Positions 34,070 to 48,100 are shown, counted from the first letter of the stretch. The stretch: DNA of 64,000 nucleotides from Clitopilus passeckerianus (GCA_944990035.1 CALYLX010000028.1:1-64000), one strand, 5' to 3'. Made by a program: numbers and translations. The notes: a model not told the origin generated them from the sequence alone.

Positions 34070-34914
34070 ATGAGTCGAGGTTCTTTTGGTCGCGGAGGAG
34101 GTCGAGGAGGTGGCTTTAGTTGGTCTTTCAGTCGTCCTAAAAGTTCCTATGGCTGAACAATTTTAATAGGCCGCGGTGGTGGTCGAGGAGGATTTCAACA
34201 ACGGGATTTTGGTCCTCCAGATCAAGTACTCGGTGTGTTCACAATCCCTATCCAGTTCATCTCGTCGAAAACTAACATACGACGTACAGAAATGGGTGCA
34301 TTCATGCATGCAGTAGAAGAACAAATGCTCTGCTCCTCACTCATGCCCGACAAGGTCCCCTACTTCAACGCACCCATATATCTCCAAAACAAATCTCAGA
34401 TAGGCAAAGTCGACGAGATTCTAGGGCCTATCAATGAGGTCTACTTTTCCATAAAAATGAACGAAGGAATGGTCGCAAGCAGCTTCAAAAAGGGCGACAA
34501 AGTTTACATCGGAGGAGACAAACTTCTCCCCATCGAGCGGTTTTTGCCTAAACCAAAAGTCGTTGGTATGTCTACACTAATTTACATTTGGGATCCATTA
34601 ATTAACCAAAATATGTGTTACAGGTATCAGTAAGATTTCCGAATCACTATATGCGTTTCTTGATCTGACAACTTCTTTTCCCTCCAGAAAAACGAGGTCG
34701 GGGTGCACCGGGCGGTGGAAGGGGTGGACCCAGAGGACGAGGAGCGCCAGGTGGAAGAGGATTCTCGAGAGGTGGTGCCGGTGGTCGTGGTGGATCGAGA
34801 GGTGGCTTTGGGGGAGACCGCGGTCGTGGTGGAGGAAGGGGTGGTTTCGGCGGTGGTTTCAGCCGAGGGGGAGGGGGTGGAAGGGGTGGAAGAGGAGGCT
34901 TCCGAGGTTCATAA
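34070..34914 (+). CDS. GAR1: H/ACA snoRNP protein GAR1
   Basis: A core nucleolar protein of H/ACA particles that pseudouridylate rRNA; it works with Cbf5, Nop10 and Nhp2. Both termini are RGG-rich: the first exons encode [16 protein letters not shown] and [15 protein letters not shown], and the last exon is a long run of Gly-Arg repeats ending RGGFRGS. The central domain reads [40 protein letters not shown] and [20 protein letters not shown]. These are the family's six-stranded beta barrel motifs. Four short introns are present. The Gly-Arg exon creates a proline-rich antisense reading frame that is not a gene. Confidence 0.95.
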
Positions 34915-34945
34915 AATGTCAATGCTATCCGCTTTTCCCCCCTGC

Positions 34946-35770
34946 TCATGGTTTGAGTGCGTGAACCTCTTCCTCGACCTTGGTCACTCTCTGAGCCCGT
35001 TCCTCTTGGTTGGGTATCGTCTACAAAACTTTTGAGCGTAGCCCTGTGTAACTATATGTATACGACGTACCTGCTCTAGCTCTTCACCCAGAGCGATAGT
35101 TTGCTGGAATGTATCCGTTATTTCCTGATACCGAACTGGTGGTGCTGACCGAATAATGAGCTTCACTTGTGTGCCTCAAGGGTAAGAAAAACATACCTTT
35201 ATCTTCATCCACAGGATCGTCCCCATCTGAATGGGCAGCTTCTAATTCAGCTGTATCCATAACGCGTTCCTCCTGAACCAACTCTTGGACCACGCCCTGA
35301 AGCTCTTTCGGCAGTTTCTGTCTCGTCTCGGCAATCCTCTTCTGCCACTGCATTCGCGTCGCTGCGAGGGACCATATGCGTCTATCCAATGCTTCATCGA
35401 ATACTTCCATGTCTGTTGTAGAGTTCACCTTTGAGTATCAACGGTCGACGGGAAAGAAACGACGCGTTCTTACTTTGCTCATCCAAATTAATATCCTCAA
35501 AATTTTGTCCATTTACGCGAAGATTAGGTTGGGCCATGGCGAACGTCTTCTCTAGGAACTTTTAAAGCCTCAGCTAGCGATGAACGCGCAGAGATGAACG
35601 CGCACCTGTGCCATATGAGCCTCCAGTGCTGCCTGTTCCGCACCATGATCCTCCTCAATCAGTTCTGCCAAATGCGATTTCGTAACGGCGGCATAGTTTT
35701 GCTTGAGTCTTTCCCAGTCACGAACACTGCTAAGTGAGACTCTGGGTGTTGAGTCCTCCCTTGGATCCAT
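34946..35770 (-). CDS. MIS14: Kinetochore MIND complex subunit Mis14/NSL1
   Basis: A subunit of the Mis12/MIND complex that bridges centromeric CENP-C/inner proteins to Ndc80 and KNL1. The start at 35770 gives MDPREDSTPRVSLSSVRDW, then ERLKQNYAAVTKSHLAELIE. After an intron, NLRVNGQNFEDINLDEQ and VFDEALDRRIWSLAATRMQW appear; 'NGxNFED' and 'FDEALDRRIWSL' are hallmarks of fungal Mis14. A helical region (RIAETRQKLPKELQGVV) follows. The protein ends EERAQRVTKVEEEVHALKP in a predicted coiled coil. Four introns. The downstream end faces GAR1 tail-to-tail with 31 bp between stops. Assignment rests on these motifs, not on a search. Confidence 0.78.
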
Positions 35771-35841
35771 TGACCAGAGTTGGTTGAGTGCAAGTTGATG
35801 ATAACAATGTACAACAGAAATACAAATTACAATACGAATGC

Positions 35842-36807
35842 TCAAACAGCAGCCACCTTTGGCTTCGCCTTCTTCATGACTTTAATGCCTAATGAATTCA
35901 CCTTGGCCTTCTTCTGGGGGTTGATACCGGACGACTTTGTCCCTAGCAATGTCCGAGTTGCTTCAGGTAGCAGGTCTTTTACTGAGGGTTCCATGTCGTC
36001 TGCCTTCCTTTTGACTGTTACAGTCGCCGGCCCCGACGAGGATTCCCCAGACGAAGAAGGGCCAGCAGGCATAGCGACTTTCGAAAACACCTCCCTCACC
36101 AACCTCTCATCCTCCTCCGCTAACCGCTTTTCCTCAGCCGTTTCCTCATCCTCCACCTCCTGCTGACCCAAGGTTGCCACTACATCAACACTCTGGCCCA
36201 TCCGCTCATTCCTAGCATTCCTGGCGCGGATATCCTGCAGTGCGTCGAGGATATCCATTTCACGCTTCGAGTCCTGCGTTCGGTTTTCCAGGGTTTTCAT
36301 TGGGTTGTTCTCTTCTTCCTCTAGTTTCGCTAAACGGTCCTCCTCCTGCTGAGCGTCTTCTTCTCGCCAAGGCTCGAAATTTCGTGAAGCACCATGCTCA
36401 GCAGCATAGTCGGTGTTCTTGGGATCAGTCTTGAAAGTAATCTCGGCGGAGCATAATGTACTAGAAGAAAGGTTACTACATAAATATATCCGTAAGCAGT
36501 GCTGGACGTACCATTTTATGTAGAATCTGAAAATCTTGATGCCAAAGTAATCCTCTCCTTCCACAGTTTCCTTCCTTGCGTTGAACTTCTTCCCCTTGTA
36601 TATATATTCACCACATGTATTGCATCTCATGGAGAATGGCGCCATGAGACGAACGACCTGTTGCGAATTCCTGGGCTGCTTTCGCCGAGGAATAAGGTCA
36701 GGATCGAAATCCGGGGGGAAGTACTTGTTGAGGACTACATTTCAGCTCTTATTAGCATCATTTTTTTTTCCAATACGGCTTGAATACTGGCCTTTTCGTT
36801 CAGACAT
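35842..36807 (-). CDS. YJU2: Splicing factor YJU2 (CWC16)
   Basis: A spliceosome step-one factor that joins after Prp2 remodelling and promotes branching. The first exon codes for MSERK, continued after an intron by [19 protein letters not shown]. Two zinc-binding Cys pairs are visible: [20 protein letters not shown] and [19 protein letters not shown]. Between them [16 protein letters not shown] matches the family. The acidic, Glu-rich middle ([20 protein letters not shown]) and a basic C-terminus ([19 protein letters not shown]) follow. To keep frame, the first intron must start with GC after AAAAG (a GC-AG intron) or a base is wrong there. The start codon lies 117 bp from the divergent DHX35 gene, also splicing-related. 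Confidence 0.9.
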
Positions 36808-36924
36808 GCTTGCAAAAGTGGTGGTGACTAGGAGACCCTGGTGAGCCAATTAGTACAGGCTCGAATGCCGATCCATGATTTGTCACTCGCTTCGGATCCA
36901 AACAACGCGCCTTTCTCTTCGTGG
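36808..36924. promoter_or_regulatory. Compact bidirectional promoter of YJU2 and DHX35
   Basis: Only 117 bp separate the proposed start codons of two divergent spliceosome-related genes, so their promoters must overlap. No TATA box or named motif is obvious. The reading frame of the helicase extends upstream into this region without a stop, so the downstream ATG at 36925 was chosen because SQLKFWKPGTAGPG is the conserved N-terminus of DHX35. Confidence 0.35.
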
Positions 36925-39790
<2,866 letters not shown>

Positions 39791-39923
39791 GAAGAATCGT
39801 CCGGGGTATCTTTCCCAGTTCGCGTCGGTTTTGGAGGCGTGTGGAACTCTCGGTATATGCAAAGTGTGTTATACGATTCAGGAACATATCAGAATCTAAA
39901 ATAGTATCAATGGTGCTTACTGT

Positions 39924-39959
39924 CACCTGAGGCAGGGGATTGTATTTCAGCGCGAAATA
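39924..39959 (+). repeat. Left terminal inverted repeat, outer 36 bp
   Basis: Outer part of the left repeat, from CACCTGAGG to GCGAAATA. It matches the reverse complement of 56857-56892 base for base. The inner 27 bp continue at 41643-41669 after a MITE insertion at the TA. Confidence 0.9.
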
Positions 39960-40026
39960 CAATTGCATAAATTAAGTACCCAAATTGGTATATTGCGCTG
40001 AAATAGACACTTGCGTACTTTGAGTA

Positions 40027-41394
40027 AGATACAGTACACCCCAAACAAATTTCAGTAAATCACATGACCATCAAGGGTCCAAAGCGTTACTTTCCCTTCG
40101 AGATTGCTTCAAAATGAGTTGCGGCATTTTTAAGCTCATTATAAGGAAATGTGTTAGCGCAAGCTCGTAGATAATTACAATGCAAAAAATGTTGCGCCAA
40201 GCGATTACATTTAAAATCCTTCAAAAAAGCCGCATTCTCCTTATCGTACTTTGAAGACCCGGATTAGAGTTATCTCCGAAGCGAGCCTCTCGTCATTAAG
40301 AGACGCGTCGCGAATGTACACGTTACAAAAATAAGTATTGCTCATCTCACAATGCCTATGAAGCGCAAGAGCCACATAAAGAACCTTGGAGATTGGGCTA
40401 AGCCTCCGAAAAAGAAGAAAAAAGGTTCTAAAACCAAGGAAAACATCGAAAATGTCAGCAATTTTGAGTTACACGTCAGAAATTTAGGACTAACCAGCAT
40501 TTTCAGGAGGTTCCAGAGACTTCAGCTAAACGGAAAGACCTAGAGGAGGCAATCCCACCCTGTAGATCCCCAATGAAAGACATCACAGAAGTTCTATTGG
40601 GATGATGATGATCCTGGCGAGTTTCCCGGACAGTTCAAAGGGATGGTACAAATCCTGAAGGAGCGAGGATACGCTCAAACTTGGCTGGATTCAAGGAATG
40701 CTCAGTGCGGTAAAAAGTTCTCTGATTGTCCCGCAGATGCTACTGATTGTTGTTTACGCAGAGTTCTATATAACGAGCCGGACTTTACCAGTGTTGCGCC
40801 AGTCCTTGTCGAGGACGCGAAGAAACAGGGATATTCAATCCTTTTCCTGCCAAAGTTCCACTGCGAGCTCAACTTCATCGAGCAAGTGTGGGGATACTCA
40901 AAACGAATCTATCGCATGTACCCTCCGTCTTCAAAGGAAGATGTTCTCGAGAACAACCTTCTGAAAGCACTTGCTGAAGTGAACGGGGTTTTGATGCGGC
41001 GGTGAGTTCGTCTGCTTACTGTGGTACTTACTTAGCATTGAGCTCACTCGTTCCGTCTAACAGGTTTGCTATTCGGGCGCTCAGATTCATGGATGCATAT
41101 CGAAAGGCTCTAAATGGCTCCCAAGCTGCATGGGCAGTGAAGAAGTACCGGGGCCACCGAAGACTTCCTGATACAATCTTGGCTGACCTTGATCGTGCAA
41201 ACATCTCTTAGACATACATTAATTGCTCTGAATACATAGTTATACATTAGATCTCCCTAATTACTATACTAATCTACTTTAATTCCTCGCACAACCTTCA
41301 CCGCACGAAATCTGGGCTTATCAGTGTTAAGTAATCAAACGTCACAGTTCGTCACCGGTCATGTGATGTACTGAAATTCGTTTGGGGTGTATCT
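40027..41394 (+). mobile_element. Mariner/IS630-like DNA transposon, internally deleted
   Basis: A 1368-bp element at TA (40025-40026 and 41395-41396) inside the fold-back MITE. Its inverted repeats of about 40 bp read AGATACAGTACACCCCAAAC on the left and GTTTGGGGTGTATCT on the right, continuing inward to the shared CACATGACC. The left copy has a small GTACA duplication. Size, TA target and the encoded transposase end match the Tc1/mariner/IS630 group. The transposase is truncated, so it should be non-autonomous. Confidence 0.85.
40352..41211 (+). pseudogene. DDE transposase remnant (DDE_3-like, Agaricomycete family)
   Basis: C-terminal part of a DDE transposase common in mushroom genomes. 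A basic N-terminal scrap (MPMKRKSHIKNLGDWAKPPK) is followed by a frame break. The conserved part then starts PGQFKGMVQILKERGY and has CCLRRVLYNEPDF. The IS630/Tc1 signature is FLPKFHCELNFIEQVWGY, whose Glu would be the third catalytic acid. After a short intron comes FAIRALRFMDAYRKALNG and the end KYRGHRRLPDTILADLD. The segment that should hold the first two catalytic Asp residues is missing, so the protein cannot be active. Confidence 0.8.
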
Positions 41395-41642
41395 TACATC
41401 CCATCGTATTATACAGCAGATATAGACAATAGCATACTCAACATATATCCTCTTGAAATACATTTTGTTGGCATGGCAGCTTCCCTTAGCATTTGTGTAT
41501 TTCACGCTCATATACACTGATTATGCTATTGTCTATATCTGCTGTATATACGATGGGATGTACTCAAAGTACGCAATTGTCTATTTCAGCGCAATATACC
41601 AATTTGGGTACTTAATGTATGTAATTTCGTACGTAAATTGTA

Positions 41643-41669
41643 AGATATTTCTCAAACGCATTGTAGGTA
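41643..41669 (+). repeat. Left terminal inverted repeat, inner 27 bp
   Basis: Starts AGATATTTCTCAAACGCA and matches the reverse complement of 56830-56856. With 39924-39959 it restores the full 63-bp repeat once the intervening MITE and one TA are removed. Confidence 0.9.
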
Positions 41670-41954
41670 CAGTGATCCGACGTTCCTTTATACACCACTT
41701 CTTGATGCATGCACTGTTCGCTCTCTTCACCTCATATACCCATGATTTTGGGCTCATTCTGTAGCTATAGTACCCAGCTGGCATGTATTCAAGTTTGAGA
41801 ACAAAATGCGAAGTTTCCGTCAAATGGCAAGCAAAATACGAGTTCTGACCGGGGATTAGGTAATGTCACTCCTTTATACAGTCCAATGTCCAACCTCTCT
41901 CGGTATTTACAAGCTCATGGGATGGTTTGGGCTGCTTGAACCAGCTTATGTATA

Positions 41955-42128
41955 CAGTAGAAATTCGCATAATGCATAAGCCGAAATCCGACCTCGGCCA
42001 ATGCATTATGAGAAATATGCATTAGGACATATGCTTTTGGCTGGGGAAGCCAGGCAAAAATCCCGCCAGAAGCAATGCGTTATAAGAATTATGCATAAGG
42101 AAAATATGCATTATGAGAATTTCATCTG
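41955..42128. mobile_element. 174-bp pogo/Fot1-like MITE
   Basis: Inverted ends CAGTAGAAATTCGCATAATG on the left and the matching CATTATGAGAATTTCATCTG on the right, flanked by TA (41953-41954 and 42129-42130). Ends starting CAG with TA duplication fit pogo/Fot1-type elements. The interior repeats short motifs such as GCATTATGAGAA and has no coding capacity. Confidence 0.75.
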
Positions 42129-42130
42129 TA

Positions 42131-42798
42131 CTATAGCTATTACATCCAGCCATAAAACCGCTATCTTCAACTGCCTAAAACGAAGTTGGGAGAGGGTGTA
42201 TAACCGTGTGTGACTGTGTGACCGGCCTGGAAGGGGTAAGAGGTTTCTAGAGCTCGTAAATGAGCTCTTCCTGCATCGTTTTATGCCCCAAGAAGTCTTG
42301 GTGGCTCATAATAAACAATAAGGATAATTTGGTTTGATTATACTTATCTTACCTCTTAACAGGGCGGTTTTGGCCTGTATAAATTCAAAATCACCGAAAT
42401 TGGTCAATTTTACTATCCTACACAATGAATAATAGACATATTGGCGACCTTTTTAGACGCCAATTGAGCGCATACTCAAGGCATTCTGAACGGAATTGAG
42501 CGAGATATGGCCCTCTGTATAAAGGAACGTGGGAACACTGTAATCACATGACTTGTGACCAAATGTGGCTTTCCCCAAATATCCTATGAGATTCAGACTC
42601 CGTTGATCTGCCGAGCTCTGCCACCGTGCGTCGAGTGAGAAGAGACGTAGACCATGGCACATCGCGAGAAGCTTGAATTAAACAAGTAATATGATTCATC
42701 AAGAGGGTGAGCCCTCGTGTCTCTAGCATGGGGAGCGTAGTGTTATCCGATCTGGTAGCACAAATTTTATATACAGATATATAAGCACCAAGCACTAT
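42131..42798. other. Noncoding left interior of the composite element
   Basis: About 670 bp downstream of the helicase stop with no supported gene. It includes GGGGAGCGTAG at 42730-42740, which recurs inverted at 56268-56278 on the far side of the helicase gene. It also includes AATCACATGACT near 42543, repeated inverted next to the right terminal repeat. The 12-nt and 11-nt matches are exact as read. Their meaning is unknown; they may mark ends of the Helitron portion. Confidence 0.4.
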
Positions 42799-43770
42799 CT
42801 AATCAGTAAATACATATTCACTAAGGTCCATATTGTATGTATCAAGAGTAAATCCTAAGTGTTCTCTTCGAGCCATGTCCTCCTGTAGCATTTTCATAGA
42901 ATCACTTTCCTTGGGCTTTTGAAGTCGGGTTAGTGCAAATGGGGCCCAAAATGCAAGTCCTGACAATGTTTTGACTCGGGAAATTGCAACAAATGTAAGA
43001 CCAGCTGAGAAATCCTTTGAACCTAAGTCAATTGCAGCTTCAGCTAGGGTAAGACCTTGGCTTTTGTGAATTGTTATTGCCCAGGCCAGAGCAAGAGGAA
43101 GTTGTGTTTGGGTAAGTGTTTGATTGGTTTTATTCTCTCAAGAAGCCTTGACAGGGCAAATAGGTACCCAATTAGGGGATATTCCTGGCCAGTTAGGAAT
43201 AGGTGGACCTAGCATATACTTGGTAAATAAGATCATTTATTATAAAAACTTAAACCCACCAGAATAGTCTTTACATTCCACAAACACAACTGAAGGTATA
43301 GTTTTCTGTGGGTCTTCTCCAGGAAAGAAACAAATTTTCTTAACAACTCCTTGGGTTCCATTAACGAGTCCTATACCAAGTTTTGTTAGTTGAATTTTTT
43401 AATAATTAGTCACAATGGTTACTACCTTTTGATGTCCATAGATTTCGAGTGATCATAACACGAGCACCTTCTGCTAAAAGTATTTCTGGCTCCAATCCTT
43501 CAGCATCGTCATCTGATCCCTTTCGAGCTTCAGCACAGTTATGCTTTGCACAAATACGGAGAACAGGTTTTCCAAGTGAGGCTAGCTGATGCAAATTGCA
43601 TTCTTGAACCATTGCACGTGTAGGGAGTAAATGAAGAGCACTTCTGAACCGTTCACGCTCATTGTTTGTGAGATGATGCCAGAAGTGAGTTGAAAATAAG
43701 TCAAAGTCTTCCTGGGTAGCTGAGTAAGTTCGAAGGCGTAGTAATGCATTACGAAAGTGGATTTGAGTTG

Positions 43771-44254
43771 TGTTAAGGCAGAGCCTAACAACTTAGGTAA
43801 TACTGTTTACGCTCGATGTCTTTGATAAACAAAGACAGAGATTTGTCAGCAGCTGCGGCTGTACTGACAACCTGGTGAGATTGACGAAGCAAGGGACTTA
43901 AAGGCGAAGTAGAGAACTAAGCAGTTAGGTAGATTGCCTAGGTCAAGCTGAGGAGCCTTGACCAAATGGTACAGGTTTATATACCTATCTAGTAGTTCTA
44001 AATATAGCACATGCGCAGCATGCTGAGCAAGTAATGAGTCATGCGCAGCATGATGAGTAAGTACATGAGTCAGTATGACTCAATGCGAGTCAGAAAGAGT
44101 CAGATAAGGTATAAGTCTCTCACGATCGTGAGAGATGCGGAGTAAGCATGGAAAAGATGAAAAATGCGCAGTGATGCGCAGCATATGTGAGTAATCGTGC
44201 ATAGGTAAGCGGGCCGGGGTATGTAAGGAGAAACATGTAAGCAAAATCATAACA
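43771..44254 (-). repeat. 3' LTR of the Gypsy element
   Basis: Minus-strand sequence starts TGTTATGATT and ends CCTTAACA (TG...CA). It contains the same palindrome, TATA box and TGASTCA sites as the other copy. The purine-rich GCGAGAGGTAA just upstream is the only polypurine-tract candidate and is weak. Confidence 0.95.
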
Positions 44255-44264
44255 TTACCTCTCG

Positions 44265-45150
44265 CTATCGTTGAAGTCTCCTGACTTCAATTCCTTCCTT
44301 TACCCCGAAGTGACGGTCTATGCCCTTGTGGTAGCGTTGTGGGCAGCTAACCGGGTAATGGCCTGGGCCACGACGATGGCACAGACGACACACAAAACGA
44401 AAGCAATGACACTGTCGGTGTCTGCCTCCACAAATGTAGCATCTGAACCATCTGGGTGGTGGTGGTCTGTTGGCAAGGTATCCAGTGCGCGGCGCCTTCT
44501 GGGACGATATTGTCGGGGGGGAAGGTTCACCAGCGTTGGTGAGTCGGACTCTGGTGGGCTTTCGAATGCGGAGAGGTATGGCGTTGGAGGGTTTGCCATT
44601 GGGGTTGATGTTTTCCTTGTTGTCGTTCTGTTCTTCTTTGACGAAGGGGTTATGTTTTATTTTTGCGGTGGTGTGTAAATTGGTGACGGGAGGAAATGCT
44701 CGTAGGGTTCCGCAAACTTGACGTGCAGTGAGGATCGTGACTTCCTCTTCTTGACTTTCCTCAGGCCCCCAGGGATTGGAGGCAAGGGTTTCGAAGTCTG
44801 TCTCCTCTGGGTTGTTGAACCAGTTTTGTCGTTCGGGAAGAATTCGTCGAGAAAGCTGTTCCTCCAATAGCAAAGAAGAGGTCTGTGAGGGTCTCCTCCG
44901 TTTCTCGATCAACTTTGTCCAAAAGTTGATCAAGATCGTCAGTGGTTTTCGCAAATTGGTGGCGCAGACGAGCCACTTCGCGAGTTTCGGTTCGTCGGTT
45001 TTGGTAAAGGGTTCCTTGTTCTCCCACAGCGGTGAGAGGGTTGTCGTCGCTGCTCCAGGCAGTATGCGTACGGAGCGCCGTAATAGCGGTATCGGATTTG
45101 AAGGTGTTGCGGATGATGGTGCGGTCGTAGGAAGAGGCATTTTGAGACAT
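44265..45150 (-). CDS. Accessory ORF downstream of integrase, double zinc-knuckle
   Basis: An extra ORF between the chromodomain stop and the 3' LTR. Its own ATG at 45150 gives MSQNASSYDRTIIRNTFKSD. A helical segment follows (LRHQFAKTTDDLDQLLDKVD), then a frame shift near 44870. The second part includes RQNWFNNPEETDFETLASNP and a basic Pro-rich stretch. The C-terminal cysteine/histidine cluster reads CYICGGRHRQCHC and CRLCHRRGPGHYPVSCP, two knuckle-like metal sites. It is not part of the standard Gypsy gene set. Function unknown; an RNA-binding or nucleocapsid-like role is a guess. Confidence 0.65.
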
Positions 45151-45188
45151 TGTTATATAGTGGATGTGAGTGGGTTTGCTATGTGGTG

Positions 45189-48100
45189 TCAGGTGAGTTT
45201 CTTCCTCTTTTTATACTCGGTGAGTATTTCCTTGGCGTTCCGCAGTTCCGACTCGGGCATCCATTCGTTGTCCGCTGATGGCCATCCCTTCCATTTTACG
45301 AGGTATCTGTGTCGCCCTTTGCCTTGTTTCTGATGGGCCACAATTGCTTCTATTTCGTATTCTTCTATTCCGTCGATTTCGTCAGGTGGCGGTTTAGAGA
45401 AGCTGGGTCCATGCGCTTTGGTGGAGATGTAACGGGTGAGAAGTGATGCGTGAATCACCGGGTGGATCTTCCATCGTCTTGGCAGGTCGAGTTTATAGGT
45501 CAGGTGTCCTTTACCTCGAGTATCTTGAAGGGTCCTTCTCGTTTGGGTGCTAGTTTCTTGGAGATGTTTCCTTGATTGAGATTTGTGGCTTCTAACCACA
45601 CCTTTTCTCCGACTTTGAATGGGGTGAACTGTCGTGTGATCTTCTCTGCCATGCGTTGCGCAGCAAGTGCATGTGCAGCATTTGCTTCATCGCGTGCTAG
45701 CAGAAGTTCCTTGATCCGTTTGTCAACTGCGGGAATTTTGCTAGTGGGAGCAATTGATGGGAGTGCAGGTGGTTCGTATCCCATCATTAGGTAGAATGGG
45801 GTTCGTTTGGTGACAGAGTGTGTTCGGCTGTTGTAGGAGAATTCTAGAGTGGTAATCCATTTGGACCAGGATTCGGGGTTCTGTGCACAGAAGATGCGGA
45901 GATAGGCATCAATCTCCTGATTGATCCTTTCTGTCGCACCATCGGTTTGTGGGTGGTAGGCGGTGCTCATGTTGAGCTTGATTCCAAGAAGTCGTCCCAT
46001 TTCTTGGAAAACTTTAGAGGCGAATTGAGGTCCTCTGTCAGAAATTCCTTTGTCGGGGAGTCCAAAGCGACGGTAAACGTTGTCAATGTAGGCGTTTGCA
46101 GTTCCTGTGGCGTCGATTTTCTTTGTGCAAGGGATGAAAATTGCCCCTTCGTAGCTCCATGGTCGACCACGGCCATAATGCTATCGAAACCATCACTCTC
46201 TGGGAGATCCGTGTGAAAATCGTACGTCACTAGCGAAAATGGCCTAGTGGTTTCGGATTTGATGGGCATTAATGGTGGAGCGGTGGGGTGGCGATTGATT
46301 TTCATTTGCTGGCACATTGCACAGCCCTGCACAAAGTTCTTGATGAACACTGACATCCCTGGCCACCAGTAGTCCTTCCGGACTTTCTCCAGTGTCCCAA
46401 ATTGTCCAGGGTGTCCTGCGCTGGGTAGATCGTGATAACGTTGGACTATCTTCCTTCGGAGGTCTTCGTCATCTGGTACCACGCACTTGTCCTTGTAGTA
46501 CAAGATGCCATCGTCAAATTTCCAGTCTTCCAGGTTTGATCGGATTGGTGGGGTCCGTCTTCTTTGGCGGTGCGAATGGCGTCAACAATCAGTTTGTCAT
46601 TGACCATCTTGTGTACAATTTCGTCCTTTAGTTCAATGTCGATTGAGCGAAGGAAGAGCTTGTCGGGGAGGAGAATGATGTCTTCGTTGTCGGTGTCTTC
46701 ACCTGGGATGTGGTCTGGTCGTCGAGATAGTGCGTCAGATTGTATCATCTTTGCACCAGGGGTGTGTACAAGTTTGATGTTAAACTGGGATAGCATCAAA
46801 TTCCATCTTGCTTGTCGTCGGTTCAACTTCCGGGCTTCTCGGAAGTATGTGAGGTTTTTGTGATCGGATAGAATCACAACTGAATGTTGGGATCCATGGA
46901 AGTAGTGTCGCCAGGTTTCTAATGCGCGGATAATGCCTAGAAGTTCTCGGTCGTAGATTTCATAGTTCCGTTCTGTTTCCGAGAACGATTTAGATATGAA
47001 ACCACATGGGTGCCATGATCCGTTGGCGTCACGTTGTTGTAGGACTGCTCCTGTTGCATGTTTTGAGGCGTCGCTTTCCACCACAAATGGCTTCGTGGGG
47101 TCAGGCATCAGCAACACAGGCGCTTCCAGGAATTTGTCTTTCAGGGTGGTGAAAGCTTTGTGACATTCATTGGTCCATTCCCACTTCTTGTCTTTCTTGG
47201 TGAGTTCGTTCAGCGGTTTGGCAATTTCCGCATATTTTCCGATGAACCTGCGGTAAAAGTTTCCGAATCCTAGGAATGATCGGACTTCCTTTACTGTAGT
47301 TGGCGTAGGCCAGTCGCGCATCCCTGCAAGTTTGACAGGGTCCATGGAGATCTTGTTTGGTTCAATGATGAACCCAAGGTATTCCACTCTTGTGGTGTCA
47401 AATTGGCATTTCTCTGCTTTGAGGTAGAGATCGTTGTCTTGTAGTCTTTGTAAGACTCTGCGTGTGCGTTCTCGGTGTTTTTCTGGATCGTTGGAGAAGA
47501 TGAGGATGTCGTCCATGTAGATGATGACCCATCCTTCGTCTATCATGTCTCGGAAAAGGTGGTTCATCATTGCTTGGAAGGTACCGGGTGAGTTCATTAG
47601 TCCAAAGAACATCACCATTGGTTCAAATAACCCTCGGTTGGTCTTGAACGCTGCTTTCCATTGGTCACCATCTTTGATGCGGATGTTGTGATATCCCCAT
47701 CGAATGTCGAGTTTGGTGAAGACAGTTGCTCCTTTGAGTTTATCGATGAGTTCGCTAGCCAGCGGTAAGGGGTAAGCGTTAGGTATTGTTCCTTCGTTGA
47801 GTCGTCGGTAATCCTGACATGGTCTCAGGGCTTCCGAGTCTTTCTTTGCAACAAAGAAGAACGGAGATGCTTGTGGGGAGTTGGATTCTCGGATGTATCC
47901 TTTGGCTAGATTTTCCTTGAGAAACTCGTCGAGTTTTTCTTGCTCTAAGGGGCTGAGCGGATAGACCTTGCAGTCTTTTGGCACGAAATCTGTCTTCAGA
48001 TCTATGGCGTGATCCCAGGGTCGGCTTGGTGGGAATCGTTCAGATGCTGCTTTCTCAAAGACTTTTCTGTAGTCTTGAAGATAGTCGGGGATGATTTCGT

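Larger units (their letters stand above)
39960..41640. mobile_element. Fold-back MITE, split by a mariner-like element
   Basis: Inserted at TA (39958-39959 and 41641-41642) within the left terminal repeat. Ends are CAATTGCATAAATTAAG on the left and TACGTAAATTG on the right. Without the inner element it is 311 bp and is almost a hairpin: two arms of about 120 bp share TACCCAAATTGGTATATTGC, CGTACTTTGAGTACATCCCA and GCAGATATAGACAATAGCAT in inverted order. It has no coding capacity. TA duplication suggests mobilisation by a Tc1/mariner-type transposase. Confidence 0.85.

Noticed and set aside
34647..34949. Proline-rich minus-strand frame
   Set aside because: It is the complement of the Gly-Arg-rich last exon of GAR1; the composition is a mirror of GGN/CGN codons.
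36841..36924. Upstream extension of DHX35 from a GTG
   Set aside because: The frame is open but has no ATG consistent with family alignment; the conserved KFWKPGTAGPG follows the ATG at 36925.
41453..41764. Open frame of 103 codons rich in Tyr and Ile
   Set aside because: It runs through the arm of the fold-back MITE and out into noncoding sequence; composition reflects AT-rich repeats.
42001..42213. Small ORF over the pogo-like MITE
   Set aside because: Its codons come from the repeated GCATTATGAGAA motif; no support for coding.
44000..44210. Short repeated ATGCGCAGCAT units as a CRISPR-like array
   Set aside because: Units are 11 nt, irregularly spaced, and lie within LTRs of a eukaryotic retrotransposon.
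44271..44678. Plus-strand frame of 135 codons
   Set aside because: Antisense to the retrotransposon accessory ORF, which has clear zinc-knuckle motifs.
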